Shown: piece by piece, positions 18,069-26,460 of the stretch
Layout: every line of letters begins with the position of its first letter
Numbering within the stretch: position 1 is the stretch's first letter
From: Mesotaenium endlicherianum
Lineage: Eukaryota; Streptophyta; Zygnematophyceae; Zygnematales; Mesotaeniaceae
Direction of reading: 5' to 3'
DNA length: 60,321 nt
Assembly: GCA_009602735.1 (NCBI GenBank)
Contig: WELA01011736.1
Location: 1-60,321 of the forward strand
The notes under the pieces: generated by a model
The model's input: the letters and a program-made list of their open reading frames with translations, nothing else
What the model was told of the DNA's origin: nothing
Database searches by the model: none
Translations under genes and position numbers: made by a program

Positions 18069-18518
18069 TCAACCCAATAAGGTCTTTACTGCTGCCGAAA
18101 TAGCTTTCCCATCTGTTTTACCGGCCAGTTGTTTTGTAGCTACACCCATTACTTTGCCCATGTCTTGCGGACCGGCAGCTCCTACAGAAGCAATGATGGA
18201 TTTAAGGGCTTCTTTCAATTCTTCCTCGCTCAATTGTTGGGGAAGGAATTTTTCTATGATCGCTATCTCTTCCTGTTCTTTCTGTGCCAGGTCTGCACGG
18301 CCCTGTTGCTGGTAGATATCGAGTGAATCTTTTCTTTGCTTCATCATCTTCTGTAACAACTTCAATTCACCTTCAGCTGTAACCTGTCCGTTCGCACCCG
18401 GCTCTGTTTTCGCTTTGATGATCTCTGCCTTGATGGCGCGCAAGCCGCGCAGCATGGCTTCGTCTTTGGACTTCATAGCATCTTTCATGCCAGACATCAC
18501 TTGTTCTTCTAAGCTCAT
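18069..18518 (-). CDS. GatB/YqeY domain protein
   Basis: A 149-residue cytoplasmic protein of the YqeY family: LEEQVMSGMKDAMKSKDEAM at the start, IEKFLPQQLSEEELKEALK near residue 85-105 and GKVMGVATKQLAGKTDGKAI near 120-140. It is homologous to the tail domain of GatB in the tRNA-dependent amidotransferase and is thought to contact tRNA; the role of the free-standing form is unclear. It lies 10 bases downstream of gldC. Confidence 0.92.
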   Translation of the reverse strand: MSLEEQVMSGMKDAMKSKDEAMLRGLRAIKAEIIKAKTEPGANGQVTAEGELKLLQKMMKQRKDSLDIYQQQGRADLAQKEQEEIAIIEKFLPQQLSEEELKEALKSIIASVGAAGPQDMGKVMGVATKQLAGKTDGKAISAAVKTLLG

Positions 18519-18528
18519 AACGAATGGT

Positions 18529-18873
18529 TTATTGGTTTTCTTTCAATTGTGTTTCCCTGAATTTCTTATAAAAATCCTGGGCGAATTTTTTCATATCGGC
18601 CGCCAGTTCGGTCTGTTGTGTGGACCGCATATAAGAGTCGGCCATACCCATGAGGGTCTGGTAATAAAAATCAGCCATTTCATCTACCATCATGTCTTTG
18701 GTCCAGAGATCGATGCGCAGCGCGCTTTTATCGGCCGCATCCCAGAAAGCCACCATCATGGCTTTAGCGTGCTGCGCCATATCGGCCGTACTATCGGTGG
18801 CCGACCAGCTGATCTCCTGCGGCACTTTGTTTTCATCTAAATGAACGTCTATTGAAATCGTTGAAGTATGCAT
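18529..18873 (-). CDS. gldC: Gliding motility protein GldC
   Basis: A 114-residue soluble protein starting MHTSTISIDVHLDENKVPQE and containing the characteristic ISWSATDS and LRIDLWTKDMMVDEMADFY segments of GldC. In gliding Bacteroidota, GldC improves gliding efficiency; homologues also occur in non-gliding members. No other gld gene is in the window, which is normal because gldC is usually unlinked from the main gld loci. Confidence 0.9.
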   Translation of the reverse strand: MHTSTISIDVHLDENKVPQEISWSATDSTADMAQHAKAMMVAFWDAADKSALRIDLWTKDMMVDEMADFYYQTLMGMADSYMRSTQQTELAADMKKFAQDFYKKFRETQLKENQ

Positions 18874-18925
18874 CTGAATTGATTGAGAACCGCAAAAGTA
18901 CTAGGAATCCCTGAATCGCCCATTT

Positions 18926-19915
18926 TCATGAAACCAGCAGTTGCCAGAATGCTGCTGCAGTAGTTGCCCAGCTAAATTGTGCAGCCTTTTCTTTTCCTTT
19001 TTCGATATATTGTCCGCGCAGGTTTTCATCCTTGTACAGCGCAAGCATTTGTTTGCCGATGGTTTCCGGGTTGGCCGGATCTGCATACAGGACCGCATCG
19101 CCACCTGTTTCCGGCAGGTTATTATTTTCTGCTGCAATAACAGGGATACCCGCCTGCATGGCATCCAGCATGATCAGCTCCGATGCACAGGGTGCAGTGG
19201 TATGAACCAGCGCATACGCTGCCGTTATCAACCGGGTGTTCACTGCTGCCGGAAGCAAGCCGGTCAATACCACATCTTCCCTGTATTTATAAGTAGCAAG
19301 CTTTTCTGCAAGACCGGCGTGTTGTTTGGATACCGTACCGGTAATGATCAGCTTCATATTGCTATGTTGCCATTTTTTGAACTGGGAGAAAGCTTTCAGG
19401 AGATTTAATAAAAGCGTATCGTGGTACATGCCTCCGCTGACCAGGAAATATTCCCGCCCATCTGCATAAGCAGCTTTGATGGTTTCTTTCTGCTGCCAGT
19501 CGGCCGGCTGCAATAAAGGATCAGGCGCACCGGGCAATACCGCTATCTGTGATGCCGGGATCCGGTATTCATTCACCAGTTTATCTTTTACAAAAGCGGA
19601 GAGTGTTATTACCTGTTTTGCTTTGCGCAGTTTCAGCGGCACCAGCCATTTGCGAAAAAAGCTGCCGGGCACCACCCAATCATCGGCAATCAATATTTGT
19701 GGTATGGTGGTTCGCATACTGGCATCGGCGAGTTGTTTCACCCACAGACCGGGTTGGGGTTGTGGCGGGTTGTTGTGTTTCTCATCAATAAAAACAAATT
19801 CTTCAGCCGGCCGGTCAAGGCTCAACCGCCTGAAGAGTTGTTCAATATAATGATGGTATGTAGCGGGCTGTTGGCCAGCCTGTGAAAAACGGTTAACAGC
19901 AATGCGCATACGCAA
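18926..19915 (-). CDS. Glycosyltransferase, GT4-like (GT-B fold)
   Basis: A 329-residue protein. The C-terminal half is a glycosyltransferase group 1 domain: EYFLVSGGMYHDTLLLNLL near residue 148, LIITGTVSKQH near 180, the donor-binding ALVHTTAPCASELIMLDAMQ (EX7E-type region) near 225-245 and GIPVIAAENNNLPETGGDA near 247. The N-terminal acceptor domain is short, about 140 residues. The substrate is unknown; surface or lipid-linked glycan is the likely target. It starts 2 bases after the DUF885 gene ends. An in-frame ATG at 19909 is an alternative start. Confidence 0.85.
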   Translation of the reverse strand: MRMRIAVNRFSQAGQQPATYHHYIEQLFRRLSLDRPAEEFVFIDEKHNNPPQPQPGLWVKQLADASMRTTIPQILIADDWVVPGSFFRKWLVPLKLRKAKQVITLSAFVKDKLVNEYRIPASQIAVLPGAPDPLLQPADWQQKETIKAAYADGREYFLVSGGMYHDTLLLNLLKAFSQFKKWQHSNMKLIITGTVSKQHAGLAEKLATYKYREDVVLTGLLPAAVNTRLITAAYALVHTTAPCASELIMLDAMQAGIPVIAAENNNLPETGGDAVLYADPANPETIGKQMLALYKDENLRGQYIEKGKEKAAQFSWATTAAAFWQLLVS

Positions 19916-19917
19916 AA

Positions 19918-21693
19918 TTAGAGCTTCGCAGCCCAGGCATCCATTTTTTTCTCCAGCACATCCAGGGGCATATTACCATCTTTCAGGATATTATCGTGGA
20001 AGTCTGAGAGGCTGAATTGATTGCCCAGTTGTTTTTCATACTTTGTACGCAGCTCCCTGATCTTGAGTGCGCCAACCTTATAACCCAATGCCTGCGCCGG
20101 TATGGCCATATACCTTTCTATTTCGGCGGTGGCTCCTTCTTCACTGATTGGTTCATTATCCATCATATACTGGATAGCCTGCTCACGTGTCATGCCCTTG
20201 GCATGCATGCCTACATCCACCACCAGCCTGATGGCCCGGTGTATCTCATCACCCAGCGCTCCCATGTACTGGTAAGGATCGGTGTACAAGCCCAAGTCTT
20301 TTCCCAGGCTCTCGCAGTACAGCGCCCATCCTTCTGCATACGCATTGTTGCCGCCAAAACGCCTGAATTTGGGCAGGCTCTGGTTTTCCTGCTGCAAGCT
20401 GATCTGGTAGTGATGCCCCGGAATGGCTTCGTGCAGGAACAGGCTCTCCATACCGCTGGTGGTATTGAATTTGGTAGCGTCGAGAATGGGAATATAAAAG
20501 ATCCCCGGACGTGTGCCATCGGCACTGCCCTGGTTGTATTCGGCGCTGGCGCTGGCTGCGCGGAAAGCTTCTGTTTGCCTGATCTCGAAAGGTGTTTTGG
20601 GCGTATGGCCGAACATCTTTTTCAGGTTCGGCTCCATGGTCTGGTGTATCTTTTCAAATGCAGCCAATATTTCCTGTGGCGTTTTGTAGGGCATGAATTT
20701 TTTATCGGTCTTCATGTATTCGAAGAAAGCCTTCAGATCACCATTGAACCCAACTTCCGTTTTGATCCGCTCCATTTCTGTGCGGATGCGTTTCACTTCA
20801 GAAAGCCCTGTTTGATAAATTTCATCGGGTGTTTTATTGGTAGTGGTTTGATCTTTGATACGGTACTGGTAGTATTTCAAGCCGTTGGGTATATCGCTGA
20901 TACCGGTTGTTTTTCTTGCTTTGGGCAGGTATTCCTGTTTCAGAAAATCGGCCAGCCGCTTATAGGCCGGTGTGATCTGTTCGTTGATGAGCTTCACATA
21001 ATCGTTGGTGAATCTTTTTTTATCGGCCTCGCTGAAACCGGCAGGCAGGTGGGTGATCGGCCCGTAAAACAGGCTGCTCTTCGCATCAGACACTACCATC
21101 GATTCCATCTGGGGAATCATTTTGATGACCAATTTTTCCGGTAGTACCGTGTTGGCTGCAATGCCCTTCCTGAAATAAACAATGGCGCTGTCGGCATAGC
21201 CGCTGAATGCCGTTGCCCGTTTGATCCAGTCTTCATAATCTTTCACTGTTTTGAAAGGTTGAATCACACTGCCGCTGCCGAACTGGCCAAATACCAGGTG
21301 CATGCTTTCGAATTGGTCCATGGGCATCAGGTTGTCGTTGAAGCCAAGGCCTTCCAGGTTGATGTCCATTTCACGCTTGAATATATCATAGCTCAGGCGG
21401 TCGTTGTCATTGAGGCTCTCCCTGTTGAAATGCGTGATGTACACAAGGTAGTTGCTGTAAAAATCTTTTAGCTTTTTGCGATAGCTGTCGGTGAAATCGG
21501 CGTAGAGCTTGTCGTTATACCGGTTATCACCATCAACAGTGGCTTCTATGGGAAACAATTGCAGGCGCTCTTCGTAATATTTATCGAGCATGGCGGCCAG
21601 TTCTTTATTGTCTGCCCCGTTCTGGTTGTTGTTGCTCAACTTGCAGGAGGCAAAAAGGGAAACGATCCCTAATAAACAGGTTATTGTTTTCAT
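19918..21693 (-). CDS. DUF885 family lipoprotein, probable zinc metallopeptidase-like
   Basis: A 591-residue protein with a lipobox (VSLFASC, about residue 17). It has the DUF885 fold, including the HExxH-like LFLHEAIPGHHYQ near residue 418 followed by EGWALYCESLG near 452, arranged as in gluzincin-type metallopeptidases. The family is annotated mostly by fold, and activity on peptides is inferred. It is probably anchored to a membrane facing the periplasm. It stands between the 3-hydroxyacyl-CoA dehydrogenase and the glycosyltransferase on the same strand, with small gaps that suggest one transcript. Confidence 0.87.
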   Translation of the reverse strand: MKTITCLLGIVSLFASCKLSNNNQNGADNKELAAMLDKYYEERLQLFPIEATVDGDNRYNDKLYADFTDSYRKKLKDFYSNYLVYITHFNRESLNDNDRLSYDIFKREMDINLEGLGFNDNLMPMDQFESMHLVFGQFGSGSVIQPFKTVKDYEDWIKRATAFSGYADSAIVYFRKGIAANTVLPEKLVIKMIPQMESMVVSDAKSSLFYGPITHLPAGFSEADKKRFTNDYVKLINEQITPAYKRLADFLKQEYLPKARKTTGISDIPNGLKYYQYRIKDQTTTNKTPDEIYQTGLSEVKRIRTEMERIKTEVGFNGDLKAFFEYMKTDKKFMPYKTPQEILAAFEKIHQTMEPNLKKMFGHTPKTPFEIRQTEAFRAASASAEYNQGSADGTRPGIFYIPILDATKFNTTSGMESLFLHEAIPGHHYQISLQQENQSLPKFRRFGGNNAYAEGWALYCESLGKDLGLYTDPYQYMGALGDEIHRAIRLVVDVGMHAKGMTREQAIQYMMDNEPISEEGATAEIERYMAIPAQALGYKVGALKIRELRTKYEKQLGNQFSLSDFHDNILKDGNMPLDVLEKKMDAWAAKL

Positions 21694-21708
21694 ATGACGA
21701 TTGTGTGC

Positions 21709-22560
21709 TTAAATATATTCATAAAATCCTTTGCCTGTTTTCCGGCCCAGCTCCCCCGCATCTACTTTTGATTTTTGCAAGGGTGAAGGTTGGAGCCTTT
21801 CGGGTTTACCCAGCGCTTCCCAAACGATCCGGCTCACGTTGTAATTGATATCCATACCAATCAGGTCCATCAACCTGAATGGCCCCATTTTAAAGCCCGA
21901 TGCCTCCATAATACTATCTACAGTAGCTATATCGGCCTTGCCGGTCTCCACCAGCCGCATGGCTTCGAGGTAATAATGGCGGGCCATCCGGTTCACAATG
22001 AACCCCGGTGCGTCTTTGCATACCACCGGTGTTTTATCCATCTGTTTTGATACGGTCAGTAACTGGTTGATGGTCTCTTCACTAGTCTGTTTTCCTCTCA
22101 CCACTTCCACCAGTTTCATCAGTGGGGCCGGATTAAAAAAATGCATCCCTGCAAATCTCGCCGGGACTGGTATGGTTGTTGCTACTTCACTTACAGGTAT
22201 GGAAGAGGTATTGGTAGCCAGTATGCAATCATACTGGTTGATGGCCGCCAATTGACGGAAAAGTGTTGCTTTGGCTTCTCTTTCTTCAATGATGGCTTCA
22301 ATAATCAGGTCGGCACGGCAATGGTCAATAGATGCAGTGAACAGCATACGATCCAGTATTTTGTTCACTTCATCAGGCGGCAACTTTCCTCTTTCGGATA
22401 GTTTCAGCAGATTCTTTTCAATAGAAGCTTTGCTTTTTTCAAGCATGGTTTCGTTGACATCGAAGAGGATGGTGGAAAAGCCTGCTGCGGCCGAAACCTG
22501 GGCGATACCACTGCCCATGGTGCCGGCGCCGCATACGCATATCGTTTGGATGGGTGCCAT
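21709..22560 (-). CDS. 3-hydroxyacyl-CoA dehydrogenase (3-hydroxybutyryl-CoA dehydrogenase type)
   Basis: Oxidises 3-hydroxyacyl-CoA with NAD(P). The single-domain 283-residue form has the Rossmann motif CVCGAGTMGSGIAQVSAAAG at the start. The catalytic His lies in GMHFFNPAPLMKLVEVV near residue 140, and the C-terminal domain holds APGFIVNRMARHYYLEAMRL. The stand-alone short form usually acts on short chains, in butyrate/PHB-type metabolism or fatty-acid breakdown. It is divergent from the merR gene (about 97 bases between starts). Confidence 0.93.
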   Translation of the reverse strand: MAPIQTICVCGAGTMGSGIAQVSAAAGFSTILFDVNETMLEKSKASIEKNLLKLSERGKLPPDEVNKILDRMLFTASIDHCRADLIIEAIIEEREAKATLFRQLAAINQYDCILATNTSSIPVSEVATTIPVPARFAGMHFFNPAPLMKLVEVVRGKQTSEETINQLLTVSKQMDKTPVVCKDAPGFIVNRMARHYYLEAMRLVETGKADIATVDSIMEASGFKMGPFRLMDLIGMDINYNVSRIVWEALGKPERLQPSPLQKSKVDAGELGRKTGKGFYEYI

Positions 22561-22657
22561 ATGGAAGAGATGGATCTTATTGCAAGATACTTAACATTTT
22601 TTCCACTTACACGCGGCTGAACAATATGCTGACATTTTGTTGTAGTACTTTTATACC

Positions 22658-23284
22658 ATGCGAAAGAACCTTTTGCAATTAGACATGTTTTCGGCAATGC
22701 CGGAAAGTCCTGTGATGGAGGAGGATGTCATGGAAGAACCAGTGACGATAGTACCTATACCGGAAGAGCCAAAAGCCATCCCGAGTGAGCCGGTGATCTT
22801 TGCCGATGAGCGGATCGTGGTAAAGCTCAAGCAACAGGCAGCCGTTCCTGTTTCACCGCCGCCTGCTGCTGTTACCAGAACCAAAACGACGGGTAAGAGA
22901 GGACGTAAATCTTTCAAGGAGATCGACAGTGAAGTGGATCTCATCAACGTACCGGACGAAGAAGTGCTCAAACAGAAACTCTATTATTCTATCAGCGAAG
23001 TAGCTGGCTGGTTCAATGTAAATACATCGCTTTTGCGTTATTGGGAAAACGAGTTCGATATATTGCAACCGCGCAAGACCCGCAAAGGCGATCGTTTATT
23101 CCGCGCGGAAGACATCAGGAACCTGCAACTTATTTATTACCTGCTGCGCCAGCGTAAGTTTTCGATTGCCGGTGCGCGTAATTACCTCAAGACCAATAAA
23201 AAGAAAGTAGATACCCAAACCCAGTTGGTACAATCACTGACCAAATTCAAATCTTTTTTGCTGGAACTGAAAGCAACCCTTTGA
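22658..23284 (+). CDS. MerR family transcriptional regulator
   Basis: A 208-residue DNA-binding protein. The first 100 residues are low-complexity, Pro/Val/Glu-rich and probably disordered. The MerR helix-turn-helix follows: YYSISEVAGWFNVNTSLLRY near residue 108, RKGDRLFRAEDIRNLQLIYY near 140, and a short tail in place of an effector domain. The long N-terminal extension is common in Bacteroidota homologues. A box TACTTTTA (22646-22653, 7 of 8 match to TAnnTTTG) ends only 4 bases before the ATG, so the message may be leaderless. Its target could be the divergent dehydrogenase operon, but no operator was identified. Confidence 0.88.
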   Translation: MRKNLLQLDMFSAMPESPVMEEDVMEEPVTIVPIPEEPKAIPSEPVIFADERIVVKLKQQAAVPVSPPPAAVTRTKTTGKRGRKSFKEIDSEVDLINVPDEEVLKQKLYYSISEVAGWFNVNTSLLRYWENEFDILQPRKTRKGDRLFRAEDIRNLQLIYYLLRQRKFSIAGARNYLKTNKKKVDTQTQLVQSLTKFKSFLLELKATL

Positions 23285-23286
23285 TA

Positions 23287-24390
23287 TCAGGCGTTGCTTT
23301 TGTTGTTGTGCACCACTACATCGGTTGATGAAGCAGCCAGGCCAATGCCATTCTTTTCCAGCAACCCGATCACTTCCAGGTTCACCTGTTCGCGCATGCG
23401 GAAAAAATCTTCTATGGGCTGTTCCATGGTAGAGAAATAATCCACTGCCATGATATGTGCATTCTTGCCCGTATCCATCAGGTACACCACTTTGTTTTCT
23501 ATTTCGGGCTTTTGCAGGATGTTTTTGATAGCCGGCGTTAGACTTGCCAGTTGATCGGCAGTAGCGCTGAGTTCCAGCTCCAGTCTGAGTTCCACTTTTC
23601 TTTGTGTGCGAAGGGTAATATTGTCAATGATGGTGTCTACCATTTGTTTATTAGGCACCGTGATAAAAGTTTTGTCCATGGTGCGGATGCGGGTGCTGCG
23701 CAACCCTATTTTCTCAATATTACCGGTAAAGCCGCTCACTTTTACAAGGTCGCCTGTTTTAAAAGGTTTATCAAAGAAGATGATGAAAGAAGCGATCAGG
23801 TTCTCCATACTCTCTTTTGTAGCCAGGGCAACCGCGGCACCCACGAGGCTTAAGCCGGTGAGCACGCTGCTGATATTCTGATGAAATGAAGCGCGTACGA
23901 TGAGTAGTACACCCATGATCACCAGTATGGCTTTCACGAAATCTTTGATAAAACCGATCAGTTGATTATCTGCCTGCCCCGTTGTTTTATGGGTCCTTTC
24001 TTTTAATATCAAAGCCAGGAAATCGATGATGCGAAGACATAGCCATATAAAAACACCGATCAGTATCCCGTCGGAAATGGAATCGATCAATTGCCTGGAA
24101 GTAACATGAAATATCCTGAAGTCAAGGGCACTTGGAAAGGTTAACTTATCCAATGCAATCATGGAAATGAGTAGTACCAGAAAAGTCTCTAAGGGCCCCA
24201 CCACCAGGTCGAGGAAGGATTGTGGGCCAACAGCCTTGCCTTCTTTGGCCATTGTCCACCGGTAAATGAGCCTGGCCAGGAATTTGATGATGATCCTTTT
24301 GCAAAGCAGCACCAGCAATATCGTACCTGCTACATATAAATAAGCTTCGAAGGTATTGTTCAGGAACTCTTGCTGCAAGAATTTGTTCAT
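23287..24390 (-). CDS. Mechanosensitive ion channel, MscS family
   Basis: A 367-residue membrane protein with about four N-terminal spans (near 17-35, 65-85, 110-130, 148-166). The pore-lining helix and MscS core follow, GLSLVGAAVALATKESMENL near 178-197, then the beta domain DKPFKTGDLVKVSGFTGNIEKIGLRST (split by its turn) and TVPNKQMVDTIIDN. It opens under membrane tension to release osmolytes. It is convergent with merR (2 bases between stops) and follows lpxH. Confidence 0.92.
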   Translation of the reverse strand: MNKFLQQEFLNNTFEAYLYVAGTILLVLLCKRIIIKFLARLIYRWTMAKEGKAVGPQSFLDLVVGPLETFLVLLISMIALDKLTFPSALDFRIFHVTSRQLIDSISDGILIGVFIWLCLRIIDFLALILKERTHKTTGQADNQLIGFIKDFVKAILVIMGVLLIVRASFHQNISSVLTGLSLVGAAVALATKESMENLIASFIIFFDKPFKTGDLVKVSGFTGNIEKIGLRSTRIRTMDKTFITVPNKQMVDTIIDNITLRTQRKVELRLELELSATADQLASLTPAIKNILQKPEIENKVVYLMDTGKNAHIMAVDYFSTMEQPIEDFFRMREQVNLEVIGLLEKNGIGLAASSTDVVVHNNKSNA

Positions 24391-24415
24391 ACCTGCAAGT
24401 TACGAAGAACCGGTC

Positions 24416-25171
24416 TTAGTGCTTCCATTCGTGCAGTTGCACATCGGTTCCGTCGAAACTGGCATAAGTGAAGGTGCGTATCCAGTCGCCCAGGTTGATG
24501 TAACGGCTGGTATCACTCAGCTTAAAATCAATGGGGTAGTGGCGATGCCCGAAGATGAAATAATCAAAATGCTGTTGCCTGAGCACTTCTTTGGAATAAA
24601 TGATCAGCCATTCGTTGTTTTCACCGAGGAAATGTTGGTCGGCAGAACCCGTCTTCTCACGGCTTTTACGGCTGAAATAATTGGCCAGTCCTATGCCCCA
24701 GGTAGGGTGCAGTTGTCCGAATAACCATTGGCACAGCGGACTGCGGAATATTTTTTTGATGAATTTATAGCCTTTGTCGCCCGGTCCCAGTCCGTCGCCA
24801 TGGCCAATGTAGAATTGCTTGCCGTTGCGTTCGAATACTTTCGGCTCGTGGTATACCGGGATGTTCAGTTCTTTTTCAAAATATCCGCTCATCCACATAT
24901 CGTGATTGCCAACGAATACATGCACTTTGATACCACTATCGGTCAATTCTGCCAGTTTACCCAACAGGCGTGTATACCCTTTGGGAACCACTGCTTTGTA
25001 TTCATACCAAAAATCGAAAATATCGCCTACGATGAATATCTCCGCAGCATCCTGTTTGATGCTGTCTAAAAACCCCACTACTTTTTTTTCTCTCACCAGG
25101 CTGCCATCAAAATCAGGAGCACCCAAATGAAAATCTGATAAAAAGTATATTTTCTTCCCATTTATATCCAT
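24416..25171 (-). CDS. lpxH: UDP-2,3-diacylglucosamine diphosphatase (LpxH-type)
   Basis: Calcineurin-like metallophosphoesterase that hydrolyses UDP-2,3-diacylglucosamine to lipid X in lipid A synthesis. The 251-residue protein has the metal-binding series FLSDFHLGAP (residue 10), VGDIFDFWYEY (near 48), FVGNHDMWMSGY (near 86), IGHGDGLGPGD (near 122) and FGHRHYPIDF (near 206). Its start lies immediately after the out-of-frame hepT tail (25172). The lpx assignment rests on the LpxH-like GNHD and HGD context and on envelope biology, and is fairly secure. Confidence 0.88.
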   Translation of the reverse strand: MDINGKKIYFLSDFHLGAPDFDGSLVREKKVVGFLDSIKQDAAEIFIVGDIFDFWYEYKAVVPKGYTRLLGKLAELTDSGIKVHVFVGNHDMWMSGYFEKELNIPVYHEPKVFERNGKQFYIGHGDGLGPGDKGYKFIKKIFRSPLCQWLFGQLHPTWGIGLANYFSRKSREKTGSADQHFLGENNEWLIIYSKEVLRQQHFDYFIFGHRHYPIDFKLSDTSRYINLGDWIRTFTYASFDGTDVQLHEWKH

Positions 25172-25250
25172 CTATTCACTCTTCGGAAAGTTATTAATAA
25201 GGGATTGCACTTTCTGCTTTAACGATGGCAAATCTAATTGTATTGATCTC
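25172..25250 (-). pseudogene. Out-of-frame 3' tail of hepT
   Basis: After the premature stop of the hepT frame, the minus strand carries about 26 more sense codons in the +1 frame. They end at a TAG (25174 to 25172) just one base before the lpxH ATG. The encoded segment (a DLPSLK word, then a basic helix) is what the C-terminus of HepT/DUF86 proteins normally looks like, at the expected distance from the catalytic motif. The sequence is therefore consistent with a one-base shift in the toxin gene at about 25245-25255. It could be a real inactivating mutation or a sequencing error. Confidence 0.7.
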
Positions 25251-25526
25251 TCATAGTAACACATAGTCAAGCCCAAAGTATTCGTGAATGATTTTATTCC
25301 TTAAATCAGCTGCCTCCCTCCATTCAACCTCCGGATAATTGGCCTTGTATGCTGACGTTACTTGTTTCGACGCTTCTCCTATGATCTCAAAATTCCGTAC
25401 TACCGCATCTTTGGTCTTTCTGTCATTATAAAAATCATCTTCCGTTAGGTCATGTACATACTCTTCGATAGTTACTATCGCTTCCAGTATGTCATTCAAT
25501 AAAAGAAGATTATTGCGTTTAGACAT
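25251..25526 (-). CDS. hepT: HEPN-domain toxin HepT (DUF86), frame truncated
   Basis: RNase-fold toxin partner of an MNT/HEPN (type VII) pair. The 91-residue frame has the HEPN helices and the catalytic RX4HXY motif RNKIIHEY near residue 77-84. It stops eleven residues after the catalytic His, whereas family members run 20-30 residues further. The missing end is present downstream in another frame (25172-25250). The gene overlaps the last 8 bases of mntA, the usual coupling in these pairs. With the motif intact but the C-terminal helix lost, activity is uncertain. Confidence 0.82.
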   Translation of the reverse strand: MSKRNNLLLLNDILEAIVTIEEYVHDLTEDDFYNDRKTKDAVVRNFEIIGEASKQVTSAYKANYPEVEWREAADLRNKIIHEYFGLDYVLL

Positions 25527-25800
25527 AAATCAGATCAGGCTCAATCGCTGCAAAATACTGCGGGCGTATTCCTCTTTTTGAAACCAGGTCTACCTTTTTG
25601 TGCAGCAATTTTTCGATATCGTAATTCAAATGAAGGAAACGAAGGCCCAGTGGACCATTGAGTTCTACCATGATGTCCACATCACTGTCTCTTTGTTGAT
25701 CCCCCCTGCTGTAAGAACCAAATAGGGCCATACTTTTAATGGGGTACTTATTGAAAAGCTCCCTTTTGTGTTGTTGCAGTATTTGAATCACTTCACTCAT
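25519..25800 (-). CDS. mntA: MntA-type nucleotidyltransferase antitoxin
   Basis: A 93-residue minimal nucleotidyltransferase. It carries the GSX10DXD active-site pattern, GSYSRGDQQRDSDVDIMVEL, near residue 28-47, and KVDLVSKRGI near 68, the third acidic position. In studied MNT/HEPN pairs the antitoxin modifies the HEPN toxin by adding AMP groups near its catalytic motif. It lies directly upstream of hepT with an 8-base overlap. A 7-of-8 -7 box (25806-25813) lies 5 bases before the start, so the operon may make a leaderless message. Confidence 0.9.
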   Translation of the reverse strand: MSEVIQILQQHKRELFNKYPIKSMALFGSYSRGDQQRDSDVDIMVELNGPLGLRFLHLNYDIEKLLHKKVDLVSKRGIRPQYFAAIEPDLIYV

Positions 25801-25827
25801 CTGTGTAAAGCTACGTATTATATTTTA

Positions 25828-26460
25828 TCAGCGTTCTACCAGGAAGCAGAACACTTCTTTCGGACCGTGTACCCCTACCACTAGTGTTTTTTCGATATCG
25901 GCGGTACGGCTTGGTCCGCTGGCCAGCGTAATGAGTGATGGCATTTGTGTGTTGTATTTGTGCCGCATTTTTTCTATCGCGTCAGCAATATCGTATACCA
26001 ACTGATCGGTGTAGGCGATACAAATATGTACCGGGGCGTACACACTTACGGTACGCCCGCTTTGCTGGCCACTGCTCATCAGCAGGCTGCCTGTTCTGGC
26101 TACCAGGCATTCACAACCCGTAATGGCCACATCACAGCTTTGCACATCGGGTGCTGTCATGGCCGCAAAACCTGCATCTGTAAGTCTTTTTTTCAAATCG
26201 GCTTCCCTGCAATAAACCGACGTCCACTTGCGCTGTATGGCCAGCATACCCAGTTGAGACGCCAGCTCTTTTTCACTCGTGCAAAATGAAAACCGCCCCT
26301 GCAGCTTGTTGAAATTCTCTGCAAAGGCAATCTCCAGCTCCTGTTGTTGTGGCTGGAATACGCTGGAACTGCCCGCACTTTCAGGAAAGGGAACAGGCAC
26401 TGGTTGACCCAGTGCCTGTTTTATTTTTTGCAGTATATTTTTCTTAGCCGTATTTGTCAT
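25828..26460 (-). CDS. LutC/YkgG family LUD-domain protein
   Basis: A 210-residue protein with the lactate-utilisation (LUD) domain: DVAITGCECLVARTGSLLMS near residue 108, VYAPVHICIAYTDQLVYDI near 137 and the C-terminal LITLASGPSRTADIEKTLVVGVHGP (split) near 180-200. LutC acts with LutA and LutB in L-lactate oxidation, but neither partner is present here, so its role may differ. The ATG overlaps the ftsH stop (TAATG), which suggests translational coupling to ftsH. This ftsH-LUD pairing recurs in Bacteroidota. Confidence 0.88.
   Translation of the reverse strand: MTNTAKKNILQKIKQALGQPVPVPFPESAGSSSVFQPQQQELEIAFAENFNKLQGRFSFCTSEKELASQLGMLAIQRKWTSVYCREADLKKRLTDAGFAAMTAPDVQSCDVAITGCECLVARTGSLLMSSGQQSGRTVSVYAPVHICIAYTDQLVYDIADAIEKMRHKYNTQMPSLITLASGPSRTADIEKTLVVGVHGPKEVFCFLVER

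Noticed and set aside
18901-19164. Short minus-strand frame overlapping the glycosyltransferase 3' end
   Set aside because: It lies in a different frame of a well-supported glycosyltransferase gene and has no recognisable content.
20017-21144. 375-codon plus-strand frame opposite the DUF885 gene
   Set aside because: Composition is Phe/His/Cys-rich without motifs, and the minus-strand DUF885 protein carries its signature HEAIPGH.
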